Assembly: GCA_038501625.1 (NCBI GenBank)
Contig: JAZAYU010000002.1
Location: 17,970,053 to 18,034,052, forward strand
DNA: 64,000 nucleotides
Source: Corbicula japonica
Taxonomy: Eukaryota; Mollusca; Bivalvia; Venerida; Cyrenidae
Direction: 5' to 3'
Of the stretch, positions 1 to 11,941 are shown piece by piece. Position 1 is the first letter of the stretch. Every line of letters starts with the position of its first letter. The notes below the pieces were generated by a model that worked only from the letters and a program-made list of their open reading frames with translations, ran no database searches and had not been told where the DNA came from. The position numbers were made by a program, and so were the translations under genes.

Positions 1-1996
1 TTCATTAACATTCATTGTACTAAAATAAAATAAAGATATGTGTAAAATGCACATTGCGTTCTCAACTGTTTCTCTGACGCTACTAATATACGCGTTATAA
101 TATTAACTGCGCTTTCTCCTGTCAGATTTGGTATTCACAAAAATTCCAGTTTAAACGGGCACCACATGTATACAATTAATAAAAACGTGCCATCATTCTC
201 ATGTCAAAACATACCACCAAACGAAATTTACAAAAAATTGAAAAATGGTCTTCATTTTTTCTTATTTAATGATGCATACATGTTTATGACCTCTTACATT
301 TATACCATTTATACCAACACATGAAGCAGAACAGAGGCTTTTCATATACAAGTGAAATACACCAGTAAGTTGTCCTCTTTATAAAATATTGGGTAAATAA
401 TTTCATTTTATTTTTTTTTCGAATTTACTTAGTTTCTTATTTCTTAATTTCTTATCCGAACTAAATTTTCGGAGTAAACTTAAACATAAAAAAGCTTTGA
501 AAATGCTTAAAACATGCTTAAACATTAAATACCTAAAATACATTTAGGTACATGTATAAACACTGGTCTAATAATCAGACAGTATTTGAACTTTAATTTT
601 CTATATTTTATTAAAAATTATTAAGAAGACCACTTAGTCTGGTAACTAGACCATGGATATCAGTATTTTGGTATACTTTTATACGAGTACATGTACATAC
701 AAATTAAATTGATGTAAAGAGCGACTTTCATCGCAGGTCATACAACTCCACCTCCGCAAAAAACTGTCGACTGCTTACAAATAATATAATCTACATCATT
801 CCGCGATCTAATAACCGCTATCTAGATATTAGTCAAAATGTGTAACAAAATCGCTTATAAATGTAAATGTGATGTAGCTGGCCTTAACGCCATACAAAAA
901 ATGCGGCAGCGACTTGCCTATCATACAAGAGACAGACACAGTACATACCATCCGTATACCCCTTAAATATATTTCATTTATGCCCATATACTGCCACCCA
1001 CAATGATAAACATTCTGCATGGTTTGAAATTAGCATACACTCACCCAAAGTTCTAATTTACAATGTAGGCTAGCTTCGTTTCTTCCCTATATCTGGAGAG
1101 GTTTTGAAAAGAACTGTTTTGTCTCGGAATCAATTATTAAAATTGGGGCGCGCCACGGGGAAAGGTACCTTCGGTCATATTTTGTGACATTTAAGTTGTT
1201 ACTATATTTAGAAAGAACTTAAAACTATCTATAAATTTCTCATTACTAACAAGTGCTTTTCTTACACATTTTGACAATAAAATGATATTTTTAACGCGAA
1301 ATGCATAATAATTAATGTCGTCTGCTCAACTTTATGACGTCATTTCAAGGATTGACGTCAACTGTCCGAAGGTACCTTTTCCAGTGACGCGCCCCGTTAA
1401 TGTCTTTTTGCTATTTATTGATTGTTTTTTTGATTAATCCGATACTATTTACTCATGCCGCAGAGTCAAAATTAAAACAATCTTTAATTGATAGGGAGGT
1501 AATTATTAAATTGGGTACTTTGTAGGTGACTTATTTAAATAAAAATGCTGCTGAATAATAAGTTTTTTTAATGTTTTTCTTACTAACGAGGGGTCCTGTT
1601 AAAACAAAACAAGTAATTGATCGCAATTTTCTAGTTGCATGACCTTCAATTGCATGAAATGCATTTTTAGCAAAATTTAGGATAACTCTTGCCAAACTGT
1701 TCCGACGTTAATTATTATAAGAAAAAGGCTTAAATTGAAGACTGTTGTTGGCTACCGATCACAAAGAAAGAGTTAAGTCAATGTCTTTCTAATGAAATTT
1801 GCGGACAAAAAATGACCAATTAAAACTTCGGGGGGACTTTTTAAAAGACGAGAAAATAATATCAGTTAAAATATAGTAATAATTAAAAGCTCAGATCAAT
1901 TTTTTGCAAGGGTACTCTTGATTTCACTCACTCGATTTGAATTACTTGTATATCAGTCATGAGACTGCAACAACACGCGTGTTATATTGTTTTCAG
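1..1996. other. Non-coding stretch before first visible exon of agmatinase A
   Basis: I find no exon here. The next exon begins inside a codon (phase 1), so an upstream coding exon must exist. No match to the leader exon seen in the second copy (11764-11941) is visible, so this is probably the 3' part of a long first intron. It contains one MITE-like element (1145-1395). Confidence 0.5.
1145..1395 (+). mobile_element. MITE-like element, family M1, copy 1
   Basis: The ends are imperfect inverted repeats of about 30 bp: the left end reads GGGGCGCGCCACGGGGAAAG and the right end mirrors it, finishing in GACGCGCCCC. The interior is AT-rich with no coding capacity. A second copy lies in reverse orientation at 24373-24615 and shares the interior (a GACGTCA motif and the ATGCATAATA stretch), which shows this is a dispersed family. 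The superfamily is not determined. Confidence 0.75.
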
Positions 1997-2122
1997 GTCT
2001 TGATGCATGTTTTGTTGGTGTTCCTCTCGATATTGGCGCATCTAACAAGACTGGAACGAGGCTAGGTCCTCGACAAATACGCTGTGAATCTGTTCAGCTT
2101 AGAAAAGTCAACATAGCCACAG
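1997..2122 (+). CDS. AGMAT: Agmatinase A, exon 2
   Basis: 126 bp, enters in phase 1 and leaves in phase 1, between a TTTTCAG acceptor and a GTCGGT donor. It encodes the start of the ureohydrolase fold ([14 protein letters not shown], then GPRQIR). The same exon in copy B has identical length and phases. Confidence 0.88.
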
Positions 2123-5100
2123 GTCGGTATTCGGTAAACTAGTTATCTGAGTGAATTTAACCGATAACACAATTTTGATAAGTATAAAGTCTCAACAAGT
2201 TTTAGCTTTCCAAAAAGCTAGTCGGTCCTTAGCATGACATTTTAACAAAAAAAGACGGCTCTGAAGTTTACCCCTCTCTAGAAAAATTTCGTTAGAATGT
2301 TGGTATTTATTTAGAATTTCCGCCGTGTAATATATATGCTAGCTCTCGTCACATTTTTTTGCTTTGACATTGCTTATTATTGTGTCACCTGCAATAGCAT
2401 GTAGACACGTATGGATCATATTGTCCGCCGGCGGCGGCGTCGTTGGCGGCGTCGTTGTCCTTTAGCCCCTAAACTTATATGTGAAACTTTATGTAGCCCC
2501 ATAAGTTTGTGGTTATTTGACCTATTAACTTAATAATTAGAATATATCATCTGCATGAATAAAGCCATCTCCGACAACAAAAATGATCACTTTTGTTATA
2601 TTATTTTTTGTTATGCCAACATAATACTTGAAATATATAATCATTTGCATAAACAAAGCCATCTCTGACAACAAGATCGATAACCCCTGTTTCAATACTT
2701 TTGAGTAAAAGACTTAAACATGAAACATAATGTTGCTTAGAAGTTTGAAGTTCTTGTTCTATTATCTTAATTGTTTGAATACATTATCTGCATTAACAAA
2801 GCCATTAGTGACAATAAGAATGACAACTTTTATTTTGTTATTGTAAGAGATATGTTCCTTTCAAATGGCTTTAATATGGAACTTTATATAGGTTCAACCT
2901 AAGTATTTCTAATTCCCATAGGGCTCAAATTCCCAATATTCAATGCCCATTAAATATGATTTCTATCATCTTAATTCATAGACAACAATATATTGGTGCG
3001 AAGATCTGCATTCCATCTATTCAAAAACACACAGGGGTTAACTAATTTGTAAGAAAATTACTGATCTCTTACCGAACAGACCATACTTTAAACGCGGAAT
3101 CGCGAATACTGTTCCACAAATATATATCCGCTGTTCCGGCACTAGTCCACTTCTATCAAACAAGATATAGGCTTGAACAAACAAGATATAGGGACGAAAT
3201 TGCTTTCGTTTCTTTTCCTGACATGATAAAGAGAAAAAGTTCTCATATATTAAAACGGACTATATGGACCACGGAGGAATACTGCGTTATTTTGGTGTAA
3301 TGCAACCTTTAAATGAAAATTCGAAGTGACAATCCTCTTCATTCAGCAAAAACGAATACAGTACACAAGGTAGTGCTGATCAAGTACCACTGCACATGTT
3401 TGTTTTACAAGCTGGCAACAAAGAATGCATTTTGCACGTGCCTTTTTCGTTTAAATATCTTATATCTCGACTGCTAGTTCGAATTTATCTCCAGCATAAA
3501 ATTAAATAATGCATCCCAAACAAAGCCGGAAAATGTACCGATTCACATTTTTATATGTAAAGACTGCTAGTCTGTTGAAACTGTCTCAGTTTTACTATAT
3601 CACTTGGATAATATTTGGAGAAATGATGCAGATAACCACAAAAAGTATTATTAACCGTTTTAACTTTTGGATAGACAGCTTAAGTGAATAACAATATCAG
3701 TTTAAACTTTAGAATACTTGAAATAATTGTAGAATACTTGGAATAATTGTATTTCATGGAATTCGTTATCTTCGACCTGGTCTGTGGACTATAGCATGAG
3801 CTTAACCTTGGCTGTCGGCAATTTATAAACTGATCTCTTAAAAAGCTGCAGTAGCATTGTCTGTCTTCTCAAGCACGTGCATGCAGGTAGATTTAAATTT
3901 ACAGGGGAGGGGCGCGAACAGGCCAGTCCCGACTCGGCCATAAATTATCCCGACTTTGCCGGTAATTTCTTATCACTCACATGGAATACGTCCAGGTTAT
4001 ACCCTTTACATGATTGATAAAATATGGAAATTCTGTAGGCTTCGCTTATTTATATTACTGGTGGCGTCCATAACGCAAAAAAAAAACAACAGTTACTGTT
4101 TCGCCATTGGCAAATATTTGTCTGAAACGCAAACTTGAAAAAGAAAATATTTTTATCTCATGTTTCTGTTTGAGTTATTGTTTCGTCAGCTTGTAAATGA
4201 AGCTCAATCACCTTTATACTTTAAATATTTTTTGTTTGCCCTGTTCAAACGAAGCTTACATAGTTTTGTTATTCGTGAATAAATAGATCGTCTATTACTG
4301 AGAGTTACACGAATGTACCCATGAGTGAAATCAAAATTGAGCCTAAACGTGTAAAGCATTTCCCGCGAAACCCTTAACCCTAATGTCTGACCCCACATAC
4401 ACAGGAATACTTGTGAAACACCTTTAAAACAGTGACATAATCCCAATATTTTGATCATAGAATTAATTAAAAACAAATAACTTTTCGTTGTCACAGTTTC
4501 AGAGAAAAAAAAAACGTCTTAACAATAACAAAAACAATCAATGTGATCAGCACAAAGTTCAAGGGAAAATAATAAATGCATCAACATACGAATACATTTC
4601 TTACCGTCTCCTCACGGTCACTGACCTGATTTGACCTGGTTTGCGGACCTAACTAGAACAACACTATGTGAACGTTGGTAAATAATACTGTCTATGTAAA
4701 TAAGCGTCGCTTGTCTGCTAAGTGTACAAAAACGCATCGACTGTGGAAAGTTCTATGGTACCGCTATGACCTAGGAGACATTCATGTTAGTACATATTCT
4801 TCCAGTTTGACGATACTTAAACAACTGCATTATTTCTATACGTCCTGAGTAAAATTATAAATTAAGTATACAAGAAACATGATTATCTACATAAATGTCT
4901 TTTCCGGTAAACATCTTCTCTATATATCAAGCAATCAAACATCAGCCTCTACACTGTCCTTTTGCATGCGTCTTAGGAACAGGTGGCATAGTCTAAATTA
5001 TCCGTTCTGGACCGTGAGTCACTGTTAACCGGTGTTCAGGCTAAAGAGCTCAAGTTTGGTCGATTATAATATGTCGGTCATCAGGATGACCGACAATTAT

Positions 5101-8100
5101 TGCATTACAGAGCATGCGCATTGTATCGTAGAAGAAAATAGGACTCATTGAAATATCTCAGATGGCAAACACGCATTTGAGCCAAGTTTTTGCCACCGCG
5201 GTGAAGTTAAGGGAAGTGGGGGGGGGGGGGGGGTTGGATGGGTTGGGGAAGGGGCGGAGGGTTGGGTTGATTTAATGGGGTTATTGGGTGGAGTTAACCA
5301 GGTTCAAACTTTCGACATCATAACATATGCTCCCTAAGGTTCTCATATAAATGAAAACATGACAAAAAGGGCAATAATCAAACGCCCTATTTAACCCCTG
5401 TGAATTGTGGATTAAAACCTTGTATAAGCCGGTTATCATAGATATCTGAAAATATCAAATTACATGTATATAATTTCTAAATGTTTGACATGAACAATAA
5501 GCTTACATATTCACTAAAAGTAATCTGTTTTCCAGTATTTTTAACTGAAGTGGGAGGATTCAATATAACAATTAAGATTATGTATAACTGTAAAAATAGC
5601 TTTATTTATAATTTTACATTTTATTTTACGATTTTATGCAAAATGCCATTTTCGAACATTTGATTTTAAGGATATTATAGATAAAAATTGAATTTGCACT
5701 AAGTTTAACATCCTTCTATCGTCCGCCTCTCAACGGTCGCAGATGTAGCTAATAGAAATGACCATTTGAAGAACTTTTCATTTATATACCCAACACTCTG
5801 TAAGAGCTGATATGAATATTGTCTATTTATTAATGCTTCAATCTAGCGTGTATTGTCACTTTTGATTTAAGGAGCTTGTCCATATGACTCGATGCAAGTT
5901 GCTGATGTCGGGGACGTAAACCTCAATCTGTACAATCTTCCAAAGGCTTGCAAGGACATACGCAAACACTTTTCGAACTTGATTAAAAATGGCTGCGTCC
6001 CATTGGCGCTTGGGGGAGATCATACAATGACATACCCGATACTGCAAGCAATGAAGGTTTGTTTTTGTACACAAGAAAAGCTAAAAATATAAATAAAAAC
6101 ACGATAGATCCGATAACATTTTTGAAATCTTATTTCGTTCTAAATAATATAATACCGGCACTTGTATTAGTATTTAAGAAAAGAAAAGAGGAAGAGAGAG
6201 AGAGCATGTTTGTTATAAGTATGTCAATTCAAATAGGACGCCACAAACAATTAACGAAAAAGAGAACCTTTGAGGATACCGCCCTGGAACGGTCAGTGGC
6301 AAAACATTTTTGAAATCTTATTTCGTTCTAAATAATATAATACCGGCACTTGTATTAGTATTTAAGTAGAATGTAGGGGAAAACCTTCCCTTTTTAGTCT
6401 TTTAACGTTCTGGTCATGACAAAACATATTTAAGCAGAGAACTAATGTATTTATCATCATATCTTGAACTATGAAAGTTCTCCATTTACACCATTTTTCA
6501 GAACATTATTTTAATGGTTTTTAATGGCGGGTAGTATTTGGGTCGGGGTGAGAAAACAAGTTTCTTTTAATCAGGTAGTTGTTATTTCTGAAAGTTTTTC
6601 TGATTTGTTTACTTCATATTTCAGGAAAAGTATGGACCGGTGGGTCTTGTCTTTATTGACGCCCATGCGGACACCTGTGATGAAATGTTAGGAGAAAAGA
6701 TTGCGCATGGAACGCCAGTAAGACGTGCCATGGAAGAAGGTTGTTTGGTTGGGAACAAAGTAGTGCAGATCGGTCTTAGAGGTTCCCATTATGCTTTGGA
6801 CGACTATGATTGGGGAAAGCAACAGGTAGGATTTTGGGAGCGTCGCCGGAAATCGTGTTTTTTAAACAGCTGACGTCAACCCTTAGTTTAGGTTTTTTTT
6901 CGTGTTTTCTTTGATAAAACAAATTGGCCTAGCCATGCGTTATTATTTTGTTTTAAATAAATATGACAATAACAGGCGAATGTATTGTTCAAAATCCCAT
7001 TCGTTTGCGACCAGTTTACGAAGATCTGTTCCCGCAAAAAATGATTTCCAGAAACTGACATAAATAGATATAATCTTTAACATGAAATATAGAAGTAGAC
7101 TTAGTATGAACGTGAAAGTTAAGAGTTTTATAAATCTACAGAGGCGCCCATGCCTAATAAAAAACTGCCTAGGTCAGAGCGATATTTTTATTGTAACAGT
7201 TATTTATCGCTGACTATTTCAAATTATCGACATAATTCATAAAAAAAATAATACAAAGGTCATATGCAGAAAAGGCTAAACTTTGTATGCGGTTGTTACA
7301 CAAAGAAAATGCTTGATATTAGATTGATACTAAGACACAATGTATATCAGTTGCAACTCCTCTTCATTGGTCTCAACAACGGGCAGTAATTTGCACTCCA
7401 TTTCTGCCAATAACTAGAACAAGTACCTACATTTTTTTTCTATTTTTCTTGAACGTCGGCTTGTGCCATGTCAGCCTCGATTCCACTACTCCACTTTAGA
7501 TTCCAATCCATATTTTAGAAAATGCCTATATCGTTTTGCAAATCTCAGATTTTGATGTTTCTGCAGGGGTTTAAAGTTGTTCAAGCACATGAATGCTGGC
7601 ACAAATCATTGACGCCGCTGATGGAGGAGGTTAGAAAGATGATGGGGAAACATCCTGTATATATTTCTTTTGATATTGATGCCCTGGATTGCAGCTTTGC
7701 TCCAGGAACAGGTACGGTTTGTATAACCATCGTCTTCATTGTTAAAAGTAAAAAGAACGTTAATTTCAATATAATAGAAGAAAGAACAAAACAATCTCAG
7801 GATACGCCATAATTAAAGACAAAGCCTTCAATTACGACGAAACAATAACCTAAAAGAATAAGCAAAATAACAATATAATTTGCTAAATTAAAATTTGGTT
7901 GTCGATTATTATTGGGTATTTTGACAGAATATGCCAACGCAATAATCGCACTTCAAATCATGATATATCACCGCACAAATCATGATGTATCACCGCACAT
8001 CACAATTAGGTGAATAATTAACATGAATGTGAATGTCTGCAATTCTTATTCTTAAGAACAGTTATGTTATCAGAAAAATATGCACTTGCGGAGTTTATTG

Positions 8101-10550
8101 AAGTTTTGCAGAAGAAATTCGGAAAAAAAAAATATACGAGTGTTAGTGTTTGAGGATTTTGTAAAATTATATGAGTGTTTGTGTAACAGGATTCTATTGA
8201 ATTATTGCAGAAGTAATATATAAATTACACGAATGCTTTTGACAAAATTTTATTGATTTATTGCAGCAATAATTAAGAAATTATATGAGTGTTTGTGTTT
8301 CAGTATTTACTGAGTTATTGCAGAAGTAATTTAGAAATTACATGAATGTTTTAAACATGATTTTTGAATTATTGCACAAGTAAATTAGAAAGTAAATGAG
8401 TGTTTATGTTTCGGGATTTTATGGAATTATTGCAACATTAATTTAGGGTGTATATGAGTGCTTGTGTGACAGGATTTTATGGACTTATTGCAGCAGTAAG
8501 TTAAAAGAGTGTATTGTCACCTTAGTGTAAGAATGGTTTAAATACCAATAAAATATGAAGTAGATATACCGTTATTTCTCTCAAGCGACAATATGAGTGT
8601 TCGTGATACGGGATTTAGTGTATTGTTGCTGCAGTAATTCATAAATTATATGAATGTTTGTGTGACAGGGCTTTTTTGAGTATTGCAGCAGTAGTTTAGA
8701 AATTATATGAGTGTTTGTTTTACAGGGTCCCCGGAAATAGGAGGATTGACTTCTATACAATGTTTGGAGATATTAAGGGGATGTCGGGGGCTCAATATTG
8801 TGGGAGGAGACGTGGTTGAAGTAAGTTTTTTAATAAATGTTTATTTATGTTGTAAATTAGATTTAGCAATAATTATTTACTATATATCACGTTGCTTGTA
8901 CATACAAATCAAATATTTACAGACTGACGTGGCGATCTTGAAACAAGTTCCCAAAAGGACCTTATATTAATTCTTTTTCTCTGGTGGACAATATACCAAA
9001 ATAACTTATACATGAAATAAATATATGCTGGTCTATCATCATTATTGCCAATCTGTCAAAATAATGTTAGGGTTTTCAAGAAATTCAAGAAAAACTTATT
9101 TCCGGTCTACTTACAATTAATACAAAACATTATGGTGTGCTACTAAAAATGTCTGTTATTATTTTGACAGATGACAGCAAAATATTGTAAATAAGTGTTA
9201 ATGCGATATCTGTATCATTTTTCTAGACTTTTTAAACAACCATTTCAGAGTTCTTGTGCAAATGGTATTTCCTTTTTGTGTGTCTGTTCTATGTAATGCA
9301 TTTTTTCAAACAATATGAACATCCATGACAACAATATTCTGACGAATCGGCACTAATGATTGAAGACCAGCATATACTTATTTCATATATGAGTTGTTTT
9401 GGTATATTGTCCATGAATTTCAGAGTGTTCATACAAATTGTTTTTCTTTTGTTTTAGTATGTGCTTGGTAATAAGAACATAGTTAGACTAAACCAAGCTT
9501 GCAAACATTAGTACATCCTTAGATAAATACATTTCTTCACTATAATCTAGCTGGCAATGAGTATTTCCCAAAATTCATTTTTGAAATTTTAGCAAGTTTT
9601 CGCAATTTGCAATGTTATTGACCCCGTAAAGGCTTACTCCTTTCGCCAGTGCACTACCATCGATAAAAAAGAAAACTATCAAATTCTCTTTAATTACGAA
9701 AACGTGAAGTTCAATAAAATTTCGCAAACAATCAATGTAAGTAATGTATGGTTATTTTACATACGTATAAAGTTAGAACAATTATAATAAATTGCTACAT
9801 GTAGACCTTCAAATTCCTAAAATTCTATTTACATCCAAACACAAAAGCTAAGCAACCGAATACAACAATTTAAATGCACACACGAATAATAAGTTATTGA
9901 CAACAATATATCAGGCCTTTTTAAGGATCTTTCAAAATGAAGAGCTTTATCAACGTGTTTTTCATATATTTACGCGAGCAGGATATTCTAGGTCTCATAT
10001 TGTATACATTTGTTAGTTTGTTTGTTTGTTTGTTTCGGGTTTAACGCCTGGTTTCAACACCTTTCTGGTTATATCCCGGCGGTCAGTCCACCTAACCGGT
10101 GTTCCTGGGTCTCTAACCAGTACTAACCAATTTCTCCGCAAGCGACTGACTGCTTCCTCACTTGAATCAGAGGTGAGGGACAAATGACTCTCAGACGCAA
10201 TGTCCGAGTTCAATTATCACGGAGAAATTTTTCCCGCCTCGGCTGGTATACATTTGTTAGACGTAATTACCTTACATATTGGTTGCAATTTTATTTACAC
10301 AGTCATAATTCTGTTTTTATTCGAGGTAACATATCTCTTCTAATATTTGAATACAAGAATGAAATGTTACATAGAACTTAAAATTAGTAAGAATTATTGC
10401 ATTTGACAATAAAGAGAATTTATTGTTTTATTTTTATTTCAGGTCTCACCGCCTTACGATTTCCAAGGCACAACTGCATTAACTGCGGCCTACATGTTAT
10501 TTGAGATGTTATGTGTTCTACCAAAATGCCAATACAACATCAAAACATGA
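1997..10550 (+). CDS. AGMAT: Agmatinase/guanidinobutyrase-like ureohydrolase, copy A (5' partial)
   Basis: Six exons join in frame: 1997-2122, 5872-6056, 6625-6825, 7567-7711, 8726-8820, 10443-10550 (TGA). Together they encode about 285 residues, the whole ureohydrolase catalytic domain of the arginase/agmatinase family. Metal-binding motifs are intact: GGDHT in the second visible exon, IDAHAD in the third, SFDIDALD in the fourth. The C-terminal VSPPYD segment is also present. The family hydrolyses agmatine or a similar guanidino compound to urea and an amine with two Mn ions; animal AGMAT is mitochondrial. The leader exon lies outside the window. Oddities against copy B: Phe replaces His two residues before the DAHAD motif, and Cys replaces Pro right after SFDIDALD. 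No stop or frameshift is seen, so it looks functional. Substrate is not deducible from sequence alone. Confidence 0.88.
2403..2860. repeat. GGCGGCGTCG head plus imperfect tandem repeat
   Basis: A GC-rich head (CCGGCGGCGGCGTCGTTGG) is followed by about three diverged units, each with a variant of CATCTGCATGAATAAAGCC and a nearby GACAACAA. This resembles minisatellite-bearing interspersed elements elsewhere in the window. It is intronic in agmatinase A. Confidence 0.55.
2861..4928. other. Intronic stretch of agmatinase A with no supported feature
   Basis: AT-rich. Short open frames here carry no recognisable motif and show no splice logic. 4640-4780 is similar, in reverse orientation, to 28085-28260, so it belongs to a dispersed repeat. 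Confidence 0.5.
4929..5097 (+). repeat. 169-bp interspersed repeat, copy 1
   Basis: It matches 29724-29892 over exactly 169 bases with four mismatches by my count. It ends in a small palindrome (GGTCATCAGGATGACC). The high identity implies recent dispersal. Confidence 0.85.
5218..5233. repeat. Poly-G tract
   Basis: A run of 16 G residues, followed by G-rich sequence to about 5290. It could form G-quadruplexes on the + strand. Confidence 0.9.
5872..6056 (+). CDS. AGMAT: Agmatinase A, exon 3 (GGDHT metal motif)
   Basis: 185 bp, phase 1 to phase 0. It encodes [11 protein letters not shown] and the GGDHT motif, whose His is the first metal ligand of the family. 55 of 62 residues match copy B by my count. 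Confidence 0.9.
6178..6304 (-). repeat. Interspersed repeat family R, partial copy
   Basis: It shares GACGCCACAAACAATTAACG and the ending GGAACGGTCAGTGGCAAAAC with 42774-42956, and in reverse complement with 58948-59128. It lies just after an exon of agmatinase A. Its flank (TTTTTGAAATCTTATTTCGT..) is directly repeated at 6119-6180 and 6307-6366, so the repeat is bracketed by a 60-bp duplication. Confidence 0.75.
6625..6825 (+). CDS. AGMAT: Agmatinase A, exon 4 (DAHAD metal motif)
   Basis: 201 bp, phase 0 to 0, acceptor ATTTCAG and donor GTAGGA. It encodes [14 protein letters not shown], carrying three metal ligands (Asp, His, Asp). The usual His two residues before the motif is Phe here, unlike copy B. 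Confidence 0.9.
7567..7711 (+). CDS. AGMAT: Agmatinase A, exon 5 (SFDIDALD metal motif)
   Basis: 145 bp, phase 0 to 1. It encodes [18 protein letters not shown] with the last two metal-binding Asp residues. Cys stands where copy B has Pro. Confidence 0.9.
8077..8725 (+). repeat. About 58-bp minisatellite abutting an exon acceptor
   Basis: Roughly nine imperfect units. Each holds a version of ATATGAGTGTTTGTGTGACAG followed by ATTGCAGCAGTAATTTAG. The last half-unit is the actual 3' splice site of the exon at 8726. An unrelated segment (about 8505-8588) interrupts the array. Confidence 0.85.
8726..8820 (+). CDS. AGMAT: Agmatinase A, exon 6
   Basis: 95 bp, phase 1 to 0, encoding PEIGGLTS and the GGDVVE segment. 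Its acceptor is the last part of a minisatellite whose unit contains the same acceptor-like sequence (8077-8725). Confidence 0.88.
8985..9412. mobile_element. Inverted-repeat element in last intron of agmatinase A
   Basis: Left arm 8985-9068 and right arm 9331-9412 are imperfect inverted copies sharing TGGACAATATACCAAAA and ATATGCTGGTCT. The interior has no coding capacity, consistent with a MITE or foldback element. Confidence 0.75.
9459..9640 (+). repeat. Direct repeat D, copy 1
   Basis: Begins TGTGCTTGGTAATAAGAAC and shares GCTTGCAAACATTAGTACAT with 11389-11550. One copy is in the last intron of agmatinase A, the other just upstream of agmatinase B. Confidence 0.75.
10013..10250 (-). repeat. 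Abundant bivalve-type interspersed repeat
   Basis: Starts with a GTTT tetranucleotide run, then GGGTTTAACGCC, then a CTAACCGGTGTTCCTGG segment and a CGGAGAA motif. This layout resembles a repeat I know as very common in bivalve genomes (recollection, not a search), and it is part of the basis for the host assignment. The polarity is uncertain. Confidence 0.55.
10443..10550 (+). CDS. AGMAT: Agmatinase A, terminal exon
   Basis: 108 bp including the TGA stop. It encodes [17 protein letters not shown] and the C-terminal helix, and ends one residue longer than copy B. Confidence 0.9.
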   Translation, partial: VSPPYDFQGTTALTAAYMLFEMLCVLPKCQYNIKT

Positions 10551-10693
10551 TTTTTTTTCGGGAAAACTGAAGCACATTTAAAGCTATATCAATCTTTTTT
10601 CTGAGGCTTTTCTCAAGTTTTACATAGTTTCTTTCAAATATTTTAGATATTTATTTTTTTTTTAAATTTTATTTATATTTTTATGATTAGTGA

Positions 10694-10699
10694 AATAAA
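10694..10699 (+). promoter_or_regulatory. Candidate poly(A) signal of agmatinase A
   Basis: AATAAA lies 144 bases after the stop codon in an AT-rich 3' flank. It is the nearest canonical hexamer. Confidence 0.5.
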
Positions 10700-10733
10700 T
10701 TAAATATTTTGTATAAACAATGCATTGTTTTAA

Positions 10734-10782
10734 ACAACAACAACAACAACAACGACGATGACGACGACGACGACGACGACGA
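10734..10782. repeat. AAC/GAC trinucleotide microsatellite
   Basis: An AAC run passes into a GAC run 3' of agmatinase A. Confidence 0.9.
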
Positions 10783-11067
10783 AGAAAAAGAAAGAATAAA
10801 TATTAAACACATAAATAGAGTTGGGGGAGTGGGGGGAGGGAGAGTAAGTAGCTGAGTTTGACGACCATCAATTTATCGATGTCTGCATACAAATAATGTC
10901 TTAAGACATTCGCATTAGCGATTTATCCAGTTGAATGCATTTAGTCTTTCACGTGAAAGTAAAGATAGTGTATCTACAAATTTCGGGTACATGTATACAG
11001 CGGAAATTAAATACTGTGAAAATACAGGGTCATCTCGTTTGAACTACTGTCGTTCATGTGCCCAAGA

Positions 11068-11182
11068 TTATAAAACAGAGAATGGAAACCAGTCTCAAAT
11101 CTCAAGCATCAAGCGACAGGTCGTCATTTCAGCCAATCAGATGCTTGAGATTTGAGACTGGTTTCCAAACTCAGTTTTATAA
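11068..11182. mobile_element. Palindromic MITE-like hairpin
   Basis: Arms of 43 bp (11068-11110 and 11140-11182) pair with few mismatches around a 29-bp loop. The arm core is GGAAACCAGTCTCAAATCTC. It lies between the two agmatinase genes. Confidence 0.85.
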
Positions 11183-11388
11183 CCTTCAGTCCAAGTTATG
11201 TGTACACGGAGAACCTTCTCTGAACATCACTTAACAGAACAGAACAGAACATAAATTTATTCACTCAAATTATAAGTACATGATGTACGAGTGTACAAAT
11301 ACAATATTTTGAAAAAATACATATTCTTTATCACGAGACGTGATACAATACTGTAATATTCGGATATTCAACAGTGAAAAAGAAAATG

Positions 11389-11550
11389 TGCTTGGTAATT
11401 AGGACATGAATTAGACTAAACTGAGCTTGCAAACATTAGTACATCCTTATATAATACATTTCTTCATTGGTGGCAATGAGTATTTTCCCCCAATGGTAAA
11501 AATTTAGCCAGTTTTCGCAATTTACAACGTTAGTGAAGCCTTAACTTGGT
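11389..11550 (+). repeat. Direct repeat D, copy 2
   Basis: Second copy of the 9459-9640 sequence, ending about 210 bases before the start codon of agmatinase B. It is preceded at 11234-11290 by an AACAG run leading into CATAAATTTATTCACTC, which looks like the end of a retroelement. Confidence 0.75.
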
Positions 11551-11698
11551 ACTTAGCAACTTTAAGTAGTATAGATAGAGATGTACGTAAGTTATAGCCC
11601 TGACACAGTTTAGGATTTACCTGATAAGATTTTAAACAAGTCGTTACGGTTGGATATTATAGTTGTGGTAAACGTGTCCCGTTTGTATTAGGCAGGAT

Positions 11699-11706
11699 TA
11701 TAAATA
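11699..11706 (+). promoter_or_regulatory. Candidate TATA box of agmatinase B
   Basis: TATAAATA lies 58 bases upstream of the first ATG of the leader exon, a suitable position for a start site near 11730. Confidence 0.45.
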
Positions 11707-11763
11707 ACTTGAAAGCTATAAGCTACGGGCTAGTACCTTAATTCGGGCGTGAGAAAAATTGCA

Positions 11764-11941
11764 ATGAAGCTTAATCCTGTACGCTTCGCTAATAACCTGA
11801 TGAATGGTGTTTTTGCTCGCGGAATATCCTCCAGTATAAATGTTGAACAACAGTACAATGAACCTCTATCGGGCCATAAAATGCCCCGAGCAGGTGGCAT
11901 TGCCTCAATGATGAGACTGCCTGTGCAAGAAACAGCCGACG
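11764..11941 (+). CDS. AGMAT: Agmatinase B, exon 1 (leader)
   Basis: 178 bp ending in phase 1 before a GTAAGG donor. It encodes the presequence and the conserved SMMRLPVQ segment. Confidence 0.9.

Noticed and set aside
1..1996. Leader exon of agmatinase copy A
   Set aside because: I looked for a match to the SMMRLPVQ leader exon of copy B. ATGAGACTGCAAC at 1960 is only a chance resemblance and gives no matching frame or donor.
10013..10213. 66-residue minus-strand frame
   Set aside because: It falls in a common bivalve-type repeat and has no protein signature.
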